Shown piece after piece: positions 23,439 through 30,359 of a stretch of 47,854 bases of DNA. Within the stretch, counting starts at the first letter, position 1; every line of letters starts with the position of its first letter. The notes beneath the pieces are model-generated. The model was given only the letters and a program-made list of their open reading frames with translations, did no database searches and was not told the origin of the DNA. Both the position numbers and the translations under genes were made by a program. Source of the stretch: Oscillospiraceae bacterium (GTDB taxonomy: Bacteria; Bacillota_A; Clostridia; Oscillospirales; Oscillospiraceae). The stretch spans positions 1 to 47,854 of the forward strand of contig JAFXAV010000066.1 of the NCBI GenBank assembly GCA_017516785.1. The letters run 5' to 3'.

Positions 23439-25340
23439 TTATTTTTTACGTCTGACTTTTCGGACAATGGCTCTGCTGATCAGAATCACGATCAGAACCA
23501 ACGTCAGGATCACAGCAACCAGAATATAGGTAAACTTATTGGCATTGCGCAGGAGCTTCACGGGGTTCAGGCTGGAATAGACCACCTTACGGCCATCAAC
23601 CTCTGCATACTGTTCATCCATCTCGCCGCCCATCTGCTGCAAGTAGGACGCGATGGCGTACCACTCCTTCAGCGGCGTGCCGTTTTCATCCCGGACAACA
23701 TAGTTCACCAACTCGTCAACACTGACAGGATTGCCGTTCTCATCTCGGGGCGTGATGGTCAGAAGACCCATAGAGGTTGCTTCCACATTGCCCAGCATCT
23801 GACCGGCATACATGCCGGTAACCACCCGGTAGAGCTCATCCGGCTCGATTGCTTCCAGGCTTCCGTCATCGCTGCGGAGCATGGCGTAATCCACCTTGTT
23901 GAAGATCATGCGGCTGGTATTGAAAGAATACTCCACGCCGGACATAAACAGCTGGGCGCCGCTCATGAGAGGCTGCACGGAAGCGTCCACTTCCAGGGCG
24001 TTCATTAGGTCGGAACCGGTAATATAGATGGCAACCAGCTCGCCTTCGGTGCCGACTCCGAGGGATGCGGCATTGAACACATCGGAAGCAGTCACATCGC
24101 CCAGGGGCAGGCTTTCACGAATAACACCCGATGCGGTCAGCGCCACATGGACCCGCTCCCCTGTCGCCTGCTCCACTGCCCACTTGTAGGCATCGGAGAA
24201 CACATTGCCCAGGGTGGATTCATGCTGGGTGGCATAGACATCCTTCACAGTTTCGAAATTATAAGGATTGTTTACCAGAACTTCGTCGAAACCAACGCCA
24301 TATTGGGAAAGGTAATCCTTTTCAACATCGGATTTGAAGCTTTCCACCAGAGCGGCTGTGTCAGGATCTTCCGCCACATGCTCATCCACAGGAATCAGAT
24401 CGTAGTCCGTCAGAGTCATCTCGCCATTGGGCTTGTAGTCCACCTGGACAACGCCCAGATACCGACCGTACTCACCAGCAGATACAATGTAGGTATCGTT
24501 GACCTGGATGGGGTCATGAAGGGTTGTGTGGGTATGGCCGGAAACGATGATGTCGATACCGTCTACCGCCATGGCAAGCTCATAATCCTCTCCCTCGCCG
24601 CCATTGGTTCCGCTGTGGGACAGGCATACCACCAGAGGCTGAACGCCATGCTCTTCCCAACAGGCGGCTCTGGCTTCATCCACAATCCGCTGGGCGGTTT
24701 CCGCAGGGTCATGGAGAATCATGCCGGAATTGGGGGCGCAGTCATCGGAATCAAAACCCATGAGACCGAAGAGGGCATACCAGACTTCCCCCCGCTGCAG
24801 GAGCATATACTCCTGATTGACACCGTAGTTTTCGAAAGCTTCCCACACTCTCGCAGCATCAGAACCCTTGCTTACTCCCCCTTCAGGTGGCAGATAGTTG
24901 GATTCCAGAATGGCAGGAACCGCATCGCCGCTGTTCGCAGCCGCATTCAGCATGAATGCAAAACCACTGGGCAGGTAGTCGTATTCGTGGTTACCAAAAG
25001 TAGTGGCATCATAACCCATAGCGCCCATCATCCTCAGTTCGATGGCAGAGGTGGGATAGGCGGTCTGGAACAGGGAACCCATGGAAAAGTCGCCGCCGTC
25101 TACCAAAATGGCATCGGGGTAAAGCGCTTTCTGCTCCTTGATCACCGTCATCAGCCGGGCATAGCCGCCGTACTGTCCACCGTTTTCATCGGTTGCAGGC
25201 AGCAGATGGGAGTGCAGGTCATGGGTAAAGAGGATGGTCGCCTTGTAGGTGGGGGCGTTGGCATAAGCCGTGATTCCCAGCATCAGCACCAACATCACTG
25301 CCAACGCAAGGGATGCCAGACGTTTAATCATGTTGTTCAT
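23439..25340 (-). CDS. Surface-anchored 5'-nucleotidase / 2',3'-cyclic phosphodiesterase
   Basis: 633 aa. A signal peptide occupies about residues 1-28 (hydrophobic SLALAVMLVLMLG, cleavage near AYANA) and a membrane helix lies near the C-terminus (TYILVAVILTLVLIVILI) followed by a basic tail, so the enzyme faces outward. The metallophosphatase domain has FTHDLHSH, VDGGDFSMGS, FGNHEYD, CLSHSGTNGG and VSGHTHT, all dinuclear-metal motifs. The C-terminal 5'-nucleotidase domain (about 360-570) contains LGNVFSDAYKWA, LTASGVIRESLPLGD and VSVDELVNYVV. It probably releases nucleosides and phosphate from external nucleotides. The anchor is a plain membrane helix, not a sortase LPxTG signal. Confidence 0.93.
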   Translation of the reverse strand: MNNMIKRLASLALAVMLVLMLGITAYANAPTYKATILFTHDLHSHLLPATDENGGQYGGYARLMTVIKEQKALYPDAILVDGGDFSMGSLFQTAYPTSAIELRMMGAMGYDATTFGNHEYDYLPSGFAFMLNAAANSGDAVPAILESNYLPPEGGVSKGSDAARVWEAFENYGVNQEYMLLQRGEVWYALFGLMGFDSDDCAPNSGMILHDPAETAQRIVDEARAACWEEHGVQPLVVCLSHSGTNGGEGEDYELAMAVDGIDIIVSGHTHTTLHDPIQVNDTYIVSAGEYGRYLGVVQVDYKPNGEMTLTDYDLIPVDEHVAEDPDTAALVESFKSDVEKDYLSQYGVGFDEVLVNNPYNFETVKDVYATQHESTLGNVFSDAYKWAVEQATGERVHVALTASGVIRESLPLGDVTASDVFNAASLGVGTEGELVAIYITGSDLMNALEVDASVQPLMSGAQLFMSGVEYSFNTSRMIFNKVDYAMLRSDDGSLEAIEPDELYRVVTGMYAGQMLGNVEATSMGLLTITPRDENGNPVSVDELVNYVVRDENGTPLKEWYAIASYLQQMGGEMDEQYAEVDGRKVVYSSLNPVKLLRNANKFTYILVAVILTLVLIVILISRAIVRKVRRKK

Positions 25341-25370
25341 GGGGAATTCTCCTTTGAATCAGATTACAAC

Positions 25371-25398
25371 AATATAGCACATTTTTTATTACTGTAAA
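25371..25398 (-). promoter_or_regulatory. Promoter for the 5'-nucleotidase
   Basis: Read leftward: TTTACA (25398-25393), 16-base spacer, TATATT (25376-25371), then AAAGGAG before the ATG. The -35 abuts the stop of the acetyltransferase gene. Confidence 0.65.
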
Positions 25399-25908
25399 TC
25401 AGGGAAGATCCTTGCGCAGCACATAGCGCACAGAGCCATACTTAGCAACCTTTTTTGCGATGAAATAGTCCTGAGCCAGCAGATTGTTGAGGCTGTAGCA
25501 GTTGTCGGGGTGAATGGTAGACAGCAGAATCCGTCCGGGCACTTCCCGGATTTCCCGCTCCGCCCGCTGCATCAGGGTTTTCTGCAGTTTCAGACCCCGA
25601 TAGTCAGGATCCACCGCGGCGGTATCCATCTGCACCACACGCAGCAGCTGCTCTTCGGATAATCCCAGATCATAGCCGTAATTGTAACTGTTCAGCCCAG
25701 GAACGATATAATCGAAAATTGCCGCCACCCGGTCGCCGTCTTCTGCCAGCCACAGCTGCATCACACCGGATTCCATCATTCCGCGGATCTCTTCATCCGG
25801 GTCCAGGAAAAACCAGGCATCGTTTTCCATGCCGTCTTTGACTTTATGCAAAAGCTGAAGCATCCTCTCCGTATCGGCGATGTTTCCCTTTCGGATTGAA
25901 ATATTCAT
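25399..25908 (-). CDS. GNAT-family N-acetyltransferase
   Basis: 169 aa single-domain GNAT. It starts ISIRKGNIADTERMLQLL, continues with LWLAEDGDRVAAIFDYIVPG (beta4 region), and has the acetyl-CoA binding strand-loop as DTAAVDPDYRGLKLQKTLMQ, followed by ILLSTIHPDNCYSLNNLLAQ, which is the usual fourth block with a conserved Asn. The acceptor substrate is unknown. ATG at 25908 has AGAGG 7 bases upstream. It follows the potassium-channel gene, separated from it by a terminator. Confidence 0.85.
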   Translation of the reverse strand: MNISIRKGNIADTERMLQLLHKVKDGMENDAWFFLDPDEEIRGMMESGVMQLWLAEDGDRVAAIFDYIVPGLNSYNYGYDLGLSEEQLLRVVQMDTAAVDPDYRGLKLQKTLMQRAEREIREVPGRILLSTIHPDNCYSLNNLLAQDYFIAKKVAKYGSVRYVLRKDLP

Positions 25909-25927
25909 ATGCTTACCTCTCGAAAAA

Positions 25928-25960
25928 GATCCCCACGCCCCAAAAAGGGTGTGGGGATCG
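25928..25960 (-). terminator. Terminator after the potassium channel gene
   Basis: GATCCCCACGCCC (25928-25940) pairs with GGGTGTGGGGATC (25947-25959) with one G-T pair; leftward it runs into ATCTTTTTCG. Confidence 0.9.
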
Positions 25961-25971
25961 AAATATAAAAA

Positions 25972-27186
25972 TCAAATGGTAATGGTATTGGCGCCGGAGA
26001 TCTTTTCCTGGGAATAGAGGATCACGCGGTCGCCTTCCAGCAGCATCAGCTCGCCCTTGGGCACCAGCATGGTACCATGACGCTTGACCATGACGATGAT
26101 GGTCTGGCGGGAAATATCCAGATCGCGAACCAGCTGACCGTTCCACTCATGGTTTTTCAGCAGCACAACTTCCTTCAGGTCGATGTGCTTGTCATCCTTC
26201 AGAGCTTCCGCGCCCAGAATGATCGTATCATTCACCCGCAGCACAACATCGCCTCTGGGAACAATGTTTTCTCTGCCGCGGCGGATCATGGCGACGATGA
26301 CACCGTAGGGAAGACCCAGCTCCATGATGGCTTTGCCCACCCACTTGTCGGATTTCCGAAGATTTACCTTGATAAAATGGATGTCCTCTTCATGGGCGTA
26401 CTCGCTGATGCGCTTGATGCGGGAATACTGATCAACGAAACCTGCGGAAATAATACCGGTAGGGATTGCAACCATGCCCACGCCCAGGAACGTGATGACA
26501 ATACTGAACACCTTGCCCAGGTTGGTTACAGGGTAAATATCGCCATAGCCGACAGTCAGCAGGGTGGAAACAGACCACCAGATGCCGGAGAAAGCATTGG
26601 AGAAAACCTCCGGCTGGGCTTCATGCTCCAAAGAGTACATGCACAGGCTGGAACCCAGCATCAGCACCAGGATGATGAACACGGAGGACATCAGCTGCTG
26701 GCGCTTGCTGGCGATGACTTCCGCAATGACATTCAGAGAGTCATAGTAGGCATTGATCTGGAACAGGCGGAAAATTCGCACCACGCGGAACACACGGAAC
26801 ACCGCTGCACCGGCGGGAATGAAGAATGGCAGATAATAGGTCATGAAGGACATCAGATCCACAATACCGGTAAAGGAAAGCACATACTTTCGTATTGCTC
26901 TGGGTTCCGAGTAGCTGGGATAAAGGAACCGGGCTGTCCAGAGCCGCAGGAAGTAATCCACTGCAAAGAAGAAGATCGTAAAAGCTTCGATGCTCAGAAG
27001 TATTTCACCGCAGCTTGCTTCCAGCCGGTCAAAGGTATACATGACGGTCACGGCCACATTCACCAGAACAACCAGGGTACTGAGAATATCATAGCCCCGG
27101 CTGATCCAGTCATCGGCTCTGCCGACTTCGATGATTTCAGAAAGGCGCTTTCGCCGCTGCATCCAGATTCTTGAATTCTTAGCCAT
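25972..27186 (-). CDS. Voltage-gated-type potassium channel with C-terminal TrkA-C/RCK domain
   Basis: 404 aa. Six membrane segments are visible between about 33 and 235. The S4 segment carries Arg at 131, 134, 137 and 140 (VFRVFRVVRIFRLFQ), the pore has the selectivity filter TVGYGD at 211-216, and S6 is the GKVFSIVITFLGVGMVAIPTG stretch (split by Gly hinges). The C-terminal part (about 245-404) has two small RCK/TrkA-C type repeats (KVNLRKSDKWVGKAIMELGL; VLLKNHEWNGQLVRDLDISR) that bind ligands or ions and gate the pore. It controls potassium flux and membrane potential. Promoter at 27219-27246 and terminator at 25928-25960 make it a single-gene unit. Confidence 0.95.
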   Translation of the reverse strand: MAKNSRIWMQRRKRLSEIIEVGRADDWISRGYDILSTLVVLVNVAVTVMYTFDRLEASCGEILLSIEAFTIFFFAVDYFLRLWTARFLYPSYSEPRAIRKYVLSFTGIVDLMSFMTYYLPFFIPAGAAVFRVFRVVRIFRLFQINAYYDSLNVIAEVIASKRQQLMSSVFIILVLMLGSSLCMYSLEHEAQPEVFSNAFSGIWWSVSTLLTVGYGDIYPVTNLGKVFSIVITFLGVGMVAIPTGIISAGFVDQYSRIKRISEYAHEEDIHFIKVNLRKSDKWVGKAIMELGLPYGVIVAMIRRGRENIVPRGDVVLRVNDTIILGAEALKDDKHIDLKEVVLLKNHEWNGQLVRDLDISRQTIIVMVKRHGTMLVPKGELMLLEGDRVILYSQEKISGANTITI

Positions 27187-27218
27187 GTTTTCCCCGCCTC
27201 AAACCATACTTTTTTCTC

Positions 27219-27246
27219 ATTATAGCAGATATACCCAAAAAGTAAA
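27219..27246 (-). promoter_or_regulatory. Promoter for the potassium channel
   Basis: Read leftward: TTTACT (27246-27241), 16-base spacer, TATAAT (27224-27219), then GAGGCGGGG before the ATG. The -35 box lies within the T-tract of the preceding terminator. Confidence 0.7.
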
Positions 27247-27248
27247 TA

Positions 27249-27270
27249 CCCATACCCATGTGGGTATGGG
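27249..27270 (-). terminator. Terminator after the FUSC-type gene
   Basis: CCCATACCCA (27249-27258) and TGGGTATGGG (27261-27270) form a perfect hairpin around TG; leftward it is followed by TATTTACTTTTTGG. Confidence 0.75.
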
Positions 27271-27310
27271 CAATATGAAAAGGAAGCAGTCTTTTCAAGC
27301 CGCTCCCCTT

Positions 27311-27850
27311 TTATAATTTTCGCGCTATTTTGACGATTGCGCCGAAAGTAACCGTAATCAGCAGTGCCATCAGCGCACCCACCAGACTTCCGATGAATCG
27401 GACAAAGGCATATTCCAGACGGTCAGCGCCTTCCATGCACAGAACTACCAGAATCTGGGTCAGGCAGCTGACCCGTGCCTGGACGTAAATCATTTTGAAG
27501 CACTTGCAGACCAGCAGGTTTGCAATCACACTGATGCCGCACAGCAGATAGAGAATTCCGGGAATACCGATGGCATTGTCCATCAGCACCACAATGACGC
27601 CGAATAAACCGCCCCAGAAAACACCCAGCACACGGGTCAGAGAAGTGGTCCAGGCGGACTTCGTGGTATCCTGCACGCACATCAGCGCGCCGGTAGTAAC
27701 AGCTAAGGCTTCCACATTCACGCCAAATCGTTTCATCGCATGGCAAAACACCAGACAAATCACAATGGTCATACCAATCAGAATATCCATCAGTTCCAGC
27801 TTGACCGTATTTTTTTGTTCAGACAAATCATCATCTCCAATAAATTCCAC
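27311..27850 (-). CDS. FUSC / aromatic-acid-exporter-like membrane protein
   Basis: 179 aa with about four to five membrane segments (22-40, 68-88, 95-112, 145-170). The sequence DILIGMTIVICLVFCHAMKR, then VEALAVTTGALMCVQDTTKS and TRVLGVFWGGLFGVIVVLMD, follows the half-size FUSC/ArAE pattern (GALL.v..t...s...G..R..Gt..G...g), where the second part resembles the family's R-x2-G-x3-G motif. Substrate unknown. Start is GTG at 27850 (AGGA 7 bases ahead) or TTG at 27826 (GGAG 7 bases ahead); both are plausible. It is a single-gene unit with the terminator at 27249-27270. Confidence 0.75.
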   Translation of the reverse strand: MEFIGDDDLSEQKNTVKLELMDILIGMTIVICLVFCHAMKRFGVNVEALAVTTGALMCVQDTTKSAWTTSLTRVLGVFWGGLFGVIVVLMDNAIGIPGILYLLCGISVIANLLVCKCFKMIYVQARVSCLTQILVVLCMEGADRLEYAFVRFIGSLVGALMALLITVTFGAIVKIARKL

Positions 27851-27914
27851 AGTTTTATCCTGTTCTTTAATATTTTGTCACATAGAATGGCACTGTACAA
27901 TTTATTTTCGAAAG

Positions 27915-27968
27915 AAAAAAGACCCATCCCGATGGGATGGATCTTTTTGGCGGAGCAGCAGGGATTCG
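27915..27968 (-). repeat. Partial second copy of tRNA-Ser 3' end plus its terminator
   Basis: Bases 27948-27968 repeat exactly 28109-28129, which are the CCA, acceptor 3' strand and part of the T-arm of tRNA-Ser on the reverse strand. In front of them is a terminator hairpin (CCATCCC/GGGATGG, 27924-27940) followed, leftward, by a T-run, in the same position as the tRNA terminator at 28081-28104 but with a different stem sequence. So a tRNA-3'-end-plus-terminator unit exists twice, 160 bases apart. The rest of the second tRNA is absent. Confidence 0.75.
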
Positions 27969-28068
27969 TTTGCGTTTTCCGCTCTGCGGAAAACTATGGT
28001 TTCGCTCGGTCAAGCCCTCGCGAGCAACGCTTCACCGAAGCATTGCTTTTGATTATTCGAATCCCTTT
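27969..28068. other. Hairpin-rich 100-bp element between the two tRNA 3' ends
   Basis: Three strong inverted repeats lie back to back: GTTTTCCGC-TCT-GCGGAAAAC, TTCGCTCG...CGCGAGCAA, and AGCAACGCTTC-ACC-GAAGCATTGCT. The element is flanked by GGGATTCG (27961-27968) and CGAATCCC (28058-28065), the two halves of a tRNA T-arm, as if inserted in the T-loop. No gene is visible. Its nature (REP-like, attachment-site remnant, or structured RNA) is unknown. Confidence 0.55.
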
Positions 28069-28080
28069 TCCATCAAAAAA

Positions 28081-28108
28081 GACACACCCCATGTGGGGTG
28101 TGTCTTTT
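28081..28108 (-). terminator. Terminator of tRNA-Ser
   Basis: GACACACCCC (28081-28090) pairs perfectly with GGGGTGTGTC (28095-28104), loop ATGT; leftward it is followed by TTTTTTG. It begins right after the encoded CCA. Confidence 0.9.
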
Positions 28109-28200
28109 TGGCGGAGCAGCAGGGATTCGAACCCTGGCGGCACTTTCATGCCCTACGAGATTTCGAGTCACGCCTCTTCGACCAGCTTGAGTACTGCTCC
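28109..28200 (-). tRNA. tRNA-Ser (anticodon CGA)
   Basis: Class II tRNA with 3' CCA encoded (28111-28109). Acceptor GGAGCAG (28200-28194) pairs with CTGCTCC (28119-28113), discriminator G. D-stem CTC/GAG, anticodon loop CTCGAAA giving anticodon CGA (reads UCG), anticodon stem CGTGA/TCTCG with one U-U mismatch, long variable arm closed by GGCA/TGCC, and T-arm CAGGG-TTCGAAT-CCCTG. The long variable arm and G discriminator support serine. It is transcribed leftward from its own promoter at 28214-28242 and followed by a terminator. Confidence 0.93.
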
Positions 28201-28213
28201 GTATAACCTGTGT

Positions 28214-28242
28214 ATTATATCAGCCAATCTCTGAAAAATCAA
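28214..28242 (-). promoter_or_regulatory. Promoter for tRNA-Ser
   Basis: Read leftward: TTGATT (28242-28237), 17-base spacer, TATAAT (28219-28214). The -35 overlaps the stop codon of the Cys-rich protein gene. Confidence 0.75.
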
Positions 28243-28496
28243 GTTTTTTTCGCCAGCTCCATAATGTCTGGAAGCTCTGAGAGGATCTGCCCGTAATTCT
28301 CACGTTTATGGGGATGAAGACAGCCGGAGCAGTCCTTGATGCCGTTTTCAAGATAGGTGAAACTTCCGCTACATTTATCCCCCAGGGCATATAGCGGGCA
28401 GTAGCAGAACAGGCAGCTGAAGGTTTCCGGATCAGCTCCCTCATGGCAGGGAAAATACTCACATTTCCGATTCTGAAAAAAATCATAGTGGCTCAT
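28239..28496 (-). CDS. Cysteine-rich small-domain protein, 85 aa
   Basis: Contains at least nine Cys: KCEYFPCHEGADPETFSC then LFCYCPLYALGDKC, then DCSGCLHPH. The pattern YDFFQNRKCEYFPCH...FNCLFCYCPLY...C..CxxCxxPH is that of the Cysteine-rich small domain family (PF04071-like), thought to bind metal; function is not established. ATG at 28496 is supported by TGAGG 6 bases upstream; the in-frame GTG at 28508 would overlap the SD. It lies 46 bases after the pseudouridine synthase in the same direction and ends inside the tRNA-Ser promoter. Confidence 0.88.
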   Translation of the reverse strand: MSHYDFFQNRKCEYFPCHEGADPETFSCLFCYCPLYALGDKCSGSFTYLENGIKDCSGCLHPHKRENYGQILSELPDIMELAKKT

Positions 28497-28541
28497 CTTC
28501 TGCCTCACTTCCCAATTGCAGCCAAGTGTGCTATAATGCTT

Positions 28542-29174
28542 TCAGACTTCCGTCCATGGGTAAATTTCCGGCGGATTATGGATGAATTCCATCTTCTTCC
28601 CCGTCTTTGGGTGGGTAAACCCTAAACGGTAAGACCAAAGGGCAATCTCACAGGGATCATTTCCCTCGTAGTATTTCCGCTCGCCCACCAGAGGCATGCC
28701 CCGGCTGGCAAACTGTACCCGTATCTGATGGGTACGACCGGTATGCAAATAAATGCGAACACGGCTGAGGTTCTCGGTTTTACCCAGAACCCAGTAATCG
28801 AGAACCGCTTCCTGAACGCCCTTCGCAGGCTCCGTCGCCACGAAGGTCATCTTCCGGGCCTTGTCACGGCCCAGAAGGTCTTTCAGAGTACCTTCCATAG
28901 CTTCCGGCGTACCATGGACAACTGCCTGATACTCCTTTTCAAATTCCCCATCCCGGATCTGTCGGGACAATTCCGATGCGGCCTTGGCATTTCTTACCAG
29001 CACCATCAGTCCTGCCACCACCCGATCCAGGCGATGGACCGTCCGGACATCGGCCTTCGGGTCTCCCAGTGCCTCCCGTGCAAGGTCCGGCACGCCGCCG
29101 GGCTCATCGGTGGAAAGTACCCGCGCAGGCTTCAGGCAGACCAGAATATCATCATCTACATAAACAAGTTCCAT
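28542..29174 (-). CDS. RluA-family pseudouridine synthase
   Basis: 210 aa, a single catalytic domain without the S4 domain of RluD. The active-site block is TVHRLDRVVAGLMVLVRN (catalytic Asp in HRLD), preceded by ILVCLKPARVLSTDEPGG (the motif I KP). Later blocks are KEYQAVVHGTP, RVRIYLHTGRTHQIRVQFAS and LWSYRLGFTHP, all typical. It converts a uridine in rRNA or tRNA to pseudouridine; the target cannot be read. ATG at 29174 has GGGGAG 6 bases upstream. Confidence 0.94.
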   Translation of the reverse strand: MELVYVDDDILVCLKPARVLSTDEPGGVPDLAREALGDPKADVRTVHRLDRVVAGLMVLVRNAKAASELSRQIRDGEFEKEYQAVVHGTPEAMEGTLKDLLGRDKARKMTFVATEPAKGVQEAVLDYWVLGKTENLSRVRIYLHTGRTHQIRVQFASRGMPLVGERKYYEGNDPCEIALWSYRLGFTHPKTGKKMEFIHNPPEIYPWTEV

Positions 29175-29259
29175 TTCAAACTCCCCATGCTTTTTCCCTA
29201 TCCTATCAAACCTTCCCGCGCTTTTCAAGCGTGATTCTGTAAATTCGGAGGAATCCTAT

Positions 29260-30219
29260 ATGAAATTCGTTGTTCTTGACAGTTACGGCCTCAATCCCTG
29301 CGACCCCACCTGGAGCGCCGTGAAGCAGTTCGGTGATGTCAGAGCTTTTGAAAAAGCCGCCGATACCGATGAAGAAACCATCGTCCGCATCGGCGATGCG
29401 GACATTTTGCTGCTGAATAAAACCTACATTACCGAAAAGGTGCTGGCAGCCTGCCCCAATATTAAGCTGATCTGCATGATGGCCACGGGCTACAATGTCA
29501 TCGACTGCGAGGCCTGCCGCAAACGGAATATCCCTGTCTGCAATGTCCCCGCCTACAGCACCTATGCCGTTTCTCAGTTCACCTTTGCTCTGCTGCTGGA
29601 AGTCTGCCATCAGGTTGGTCATCACGACCGGGCCGTTCACGAAGGCCGCTGGGCAAAATGCCCCTTCTACTGCTTCTGGGATACCCACCAGATTGAACTG
29701 GCAGGCAAAACTCTCGGCATTATCGGTTTTGGCCGCATCGGTCAGGCAGTTGCCCGGATTGCCAAGGCTTTCGGTATGAACGTCATTGCTTACAGCCGCA
29801 CCCGGTATCCCGAAGCTGCCGAAATCGCCCCCTATGTGGATTTTGACACCTTGCTTAACCAGTCTGACATCATTTCCCTCCACTGTCCCCTGTTCCCCGA
29901 AACGGAAGGCATGATCAGTGCAGAAGCCATCTCCAAAATGAAGGACGGCGTGATTCTCATCAACACCTCCCGCGGTCTTCTGGTGGATGAAGTCGCTCTG
30001 ACTGAAGCACTGAATTCCGGCAAGGTCCGTTTTGCGGCTGTGGACGTTGTCTCTCAGGAGCCTCCCGTCGACCCCAATCCCCTGCTGACCGCACCCAACT
30101 GTATCATCACTCCCCATATGGCCTGGGCTCCCGTGGAAGCCCGTCAGCGGATCATGGATGTAACCGTGGACAATATCCGTGCCTTCCTGGACGGCACTCC
30201 CATCAATGTGGTAAACTGA
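29260..30219 (+). CDS. D-isomer-specific 2-hydroxyacid dehydrogenase (glycerate dehydrogenase-like)
   Basis: 319 aa. The NAD-binding motif is GFGRIG at 156-161 in TLGIIGFGRIGQAVARIA, and the catalytic triad is Arg238 (INTSRGLL), Glu267 (VVSQEPP) and His286 (ITPHMAW). The N-terminal substrate domain has the MMATGYNVID motif near 74-82. The NAD site is followed by SRT at 179-181, consistent with NAD or NADP use. It interconverts a 2-keto acid and a D-2-hydroxy acid, most likely hydroxypyruvate and glycerate or a similar pair. ATG has TCGGAGGA upstream; the divergent neighbour is the pseudouridine synthase. Confidence 0.93.
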   Translation: MKFVVLDSYGLNPCDPTWSAVKQFGDVRAFEKAADTDEETIVRIGDADILLLNKTYITEKVLAACPNIKLICMMATGYNVIDCEACRKRNIPVCNVPAYSTYAVSQFTFALLLEVCHQVGHHDRAVHEGRWAKCPFYCFWDTHQIELAGKTLGIIGFGRIGQAVARIAKAFGMNVIAYSRTRYPEAAEIAPYVDFDTLLNQSDIISLHCPLFPETEGMISAEAISKMKDGVILINTSRGLLVDEVALTEALNSGKVRFAAVDVVSQEPPVDPNPLLTAPNCIITPHMAWAPVEARQRIMDVTVDNIRAFLDGTPINVVN

Positions 30220-30280
30220 TCTATTTTGTGCAGAAATCACAACCAATCCCAAATTATTCTTAAAACCAGCGACACAAAAG

Positions 30281-30320
30281 CGCCCTTTTGTTACTTGTTT
30301 CAGACAAAAGGGCGTTTTAT
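30281..30320 (+). terminator. Terminator of the dehydrogenase gene
   Basis: CGCCCTTTTGT (30281-30291) pairs with ACAAAAGGGCG (30304-30314), followed by TTTTATAAT. Its right half is also part of the promoter of the next gene. Confidence 0.8.
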
Positions 30321-30323
30321 AAT
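30295..30323 (+). promoter_or_regulatory. Promoter for the glycoside hydrolase, embedded in the terminator
   Basis: TTGTTT (30295-30300), spacer of exactly 17, TATAAT (30318-30323). The -35 is in the terminator loop and the spacer is its 3' arm. AAAGGAG and the ATG at 30360 follow. Confidence 0.7.
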
Positions 30324-30359
30324 GTGGATAGACTAAAAAATAAAGGAGCAGATTAAAAA

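Noticed and set aside
27937..28206. A rightward 89-codon frame across the tRNA-Ser region (contains LAEQQGFEPWR)
   Set aside because: This is the well-known type of false protein read from the antisense strand of a tRNA-Ser gene and the hairpin element.
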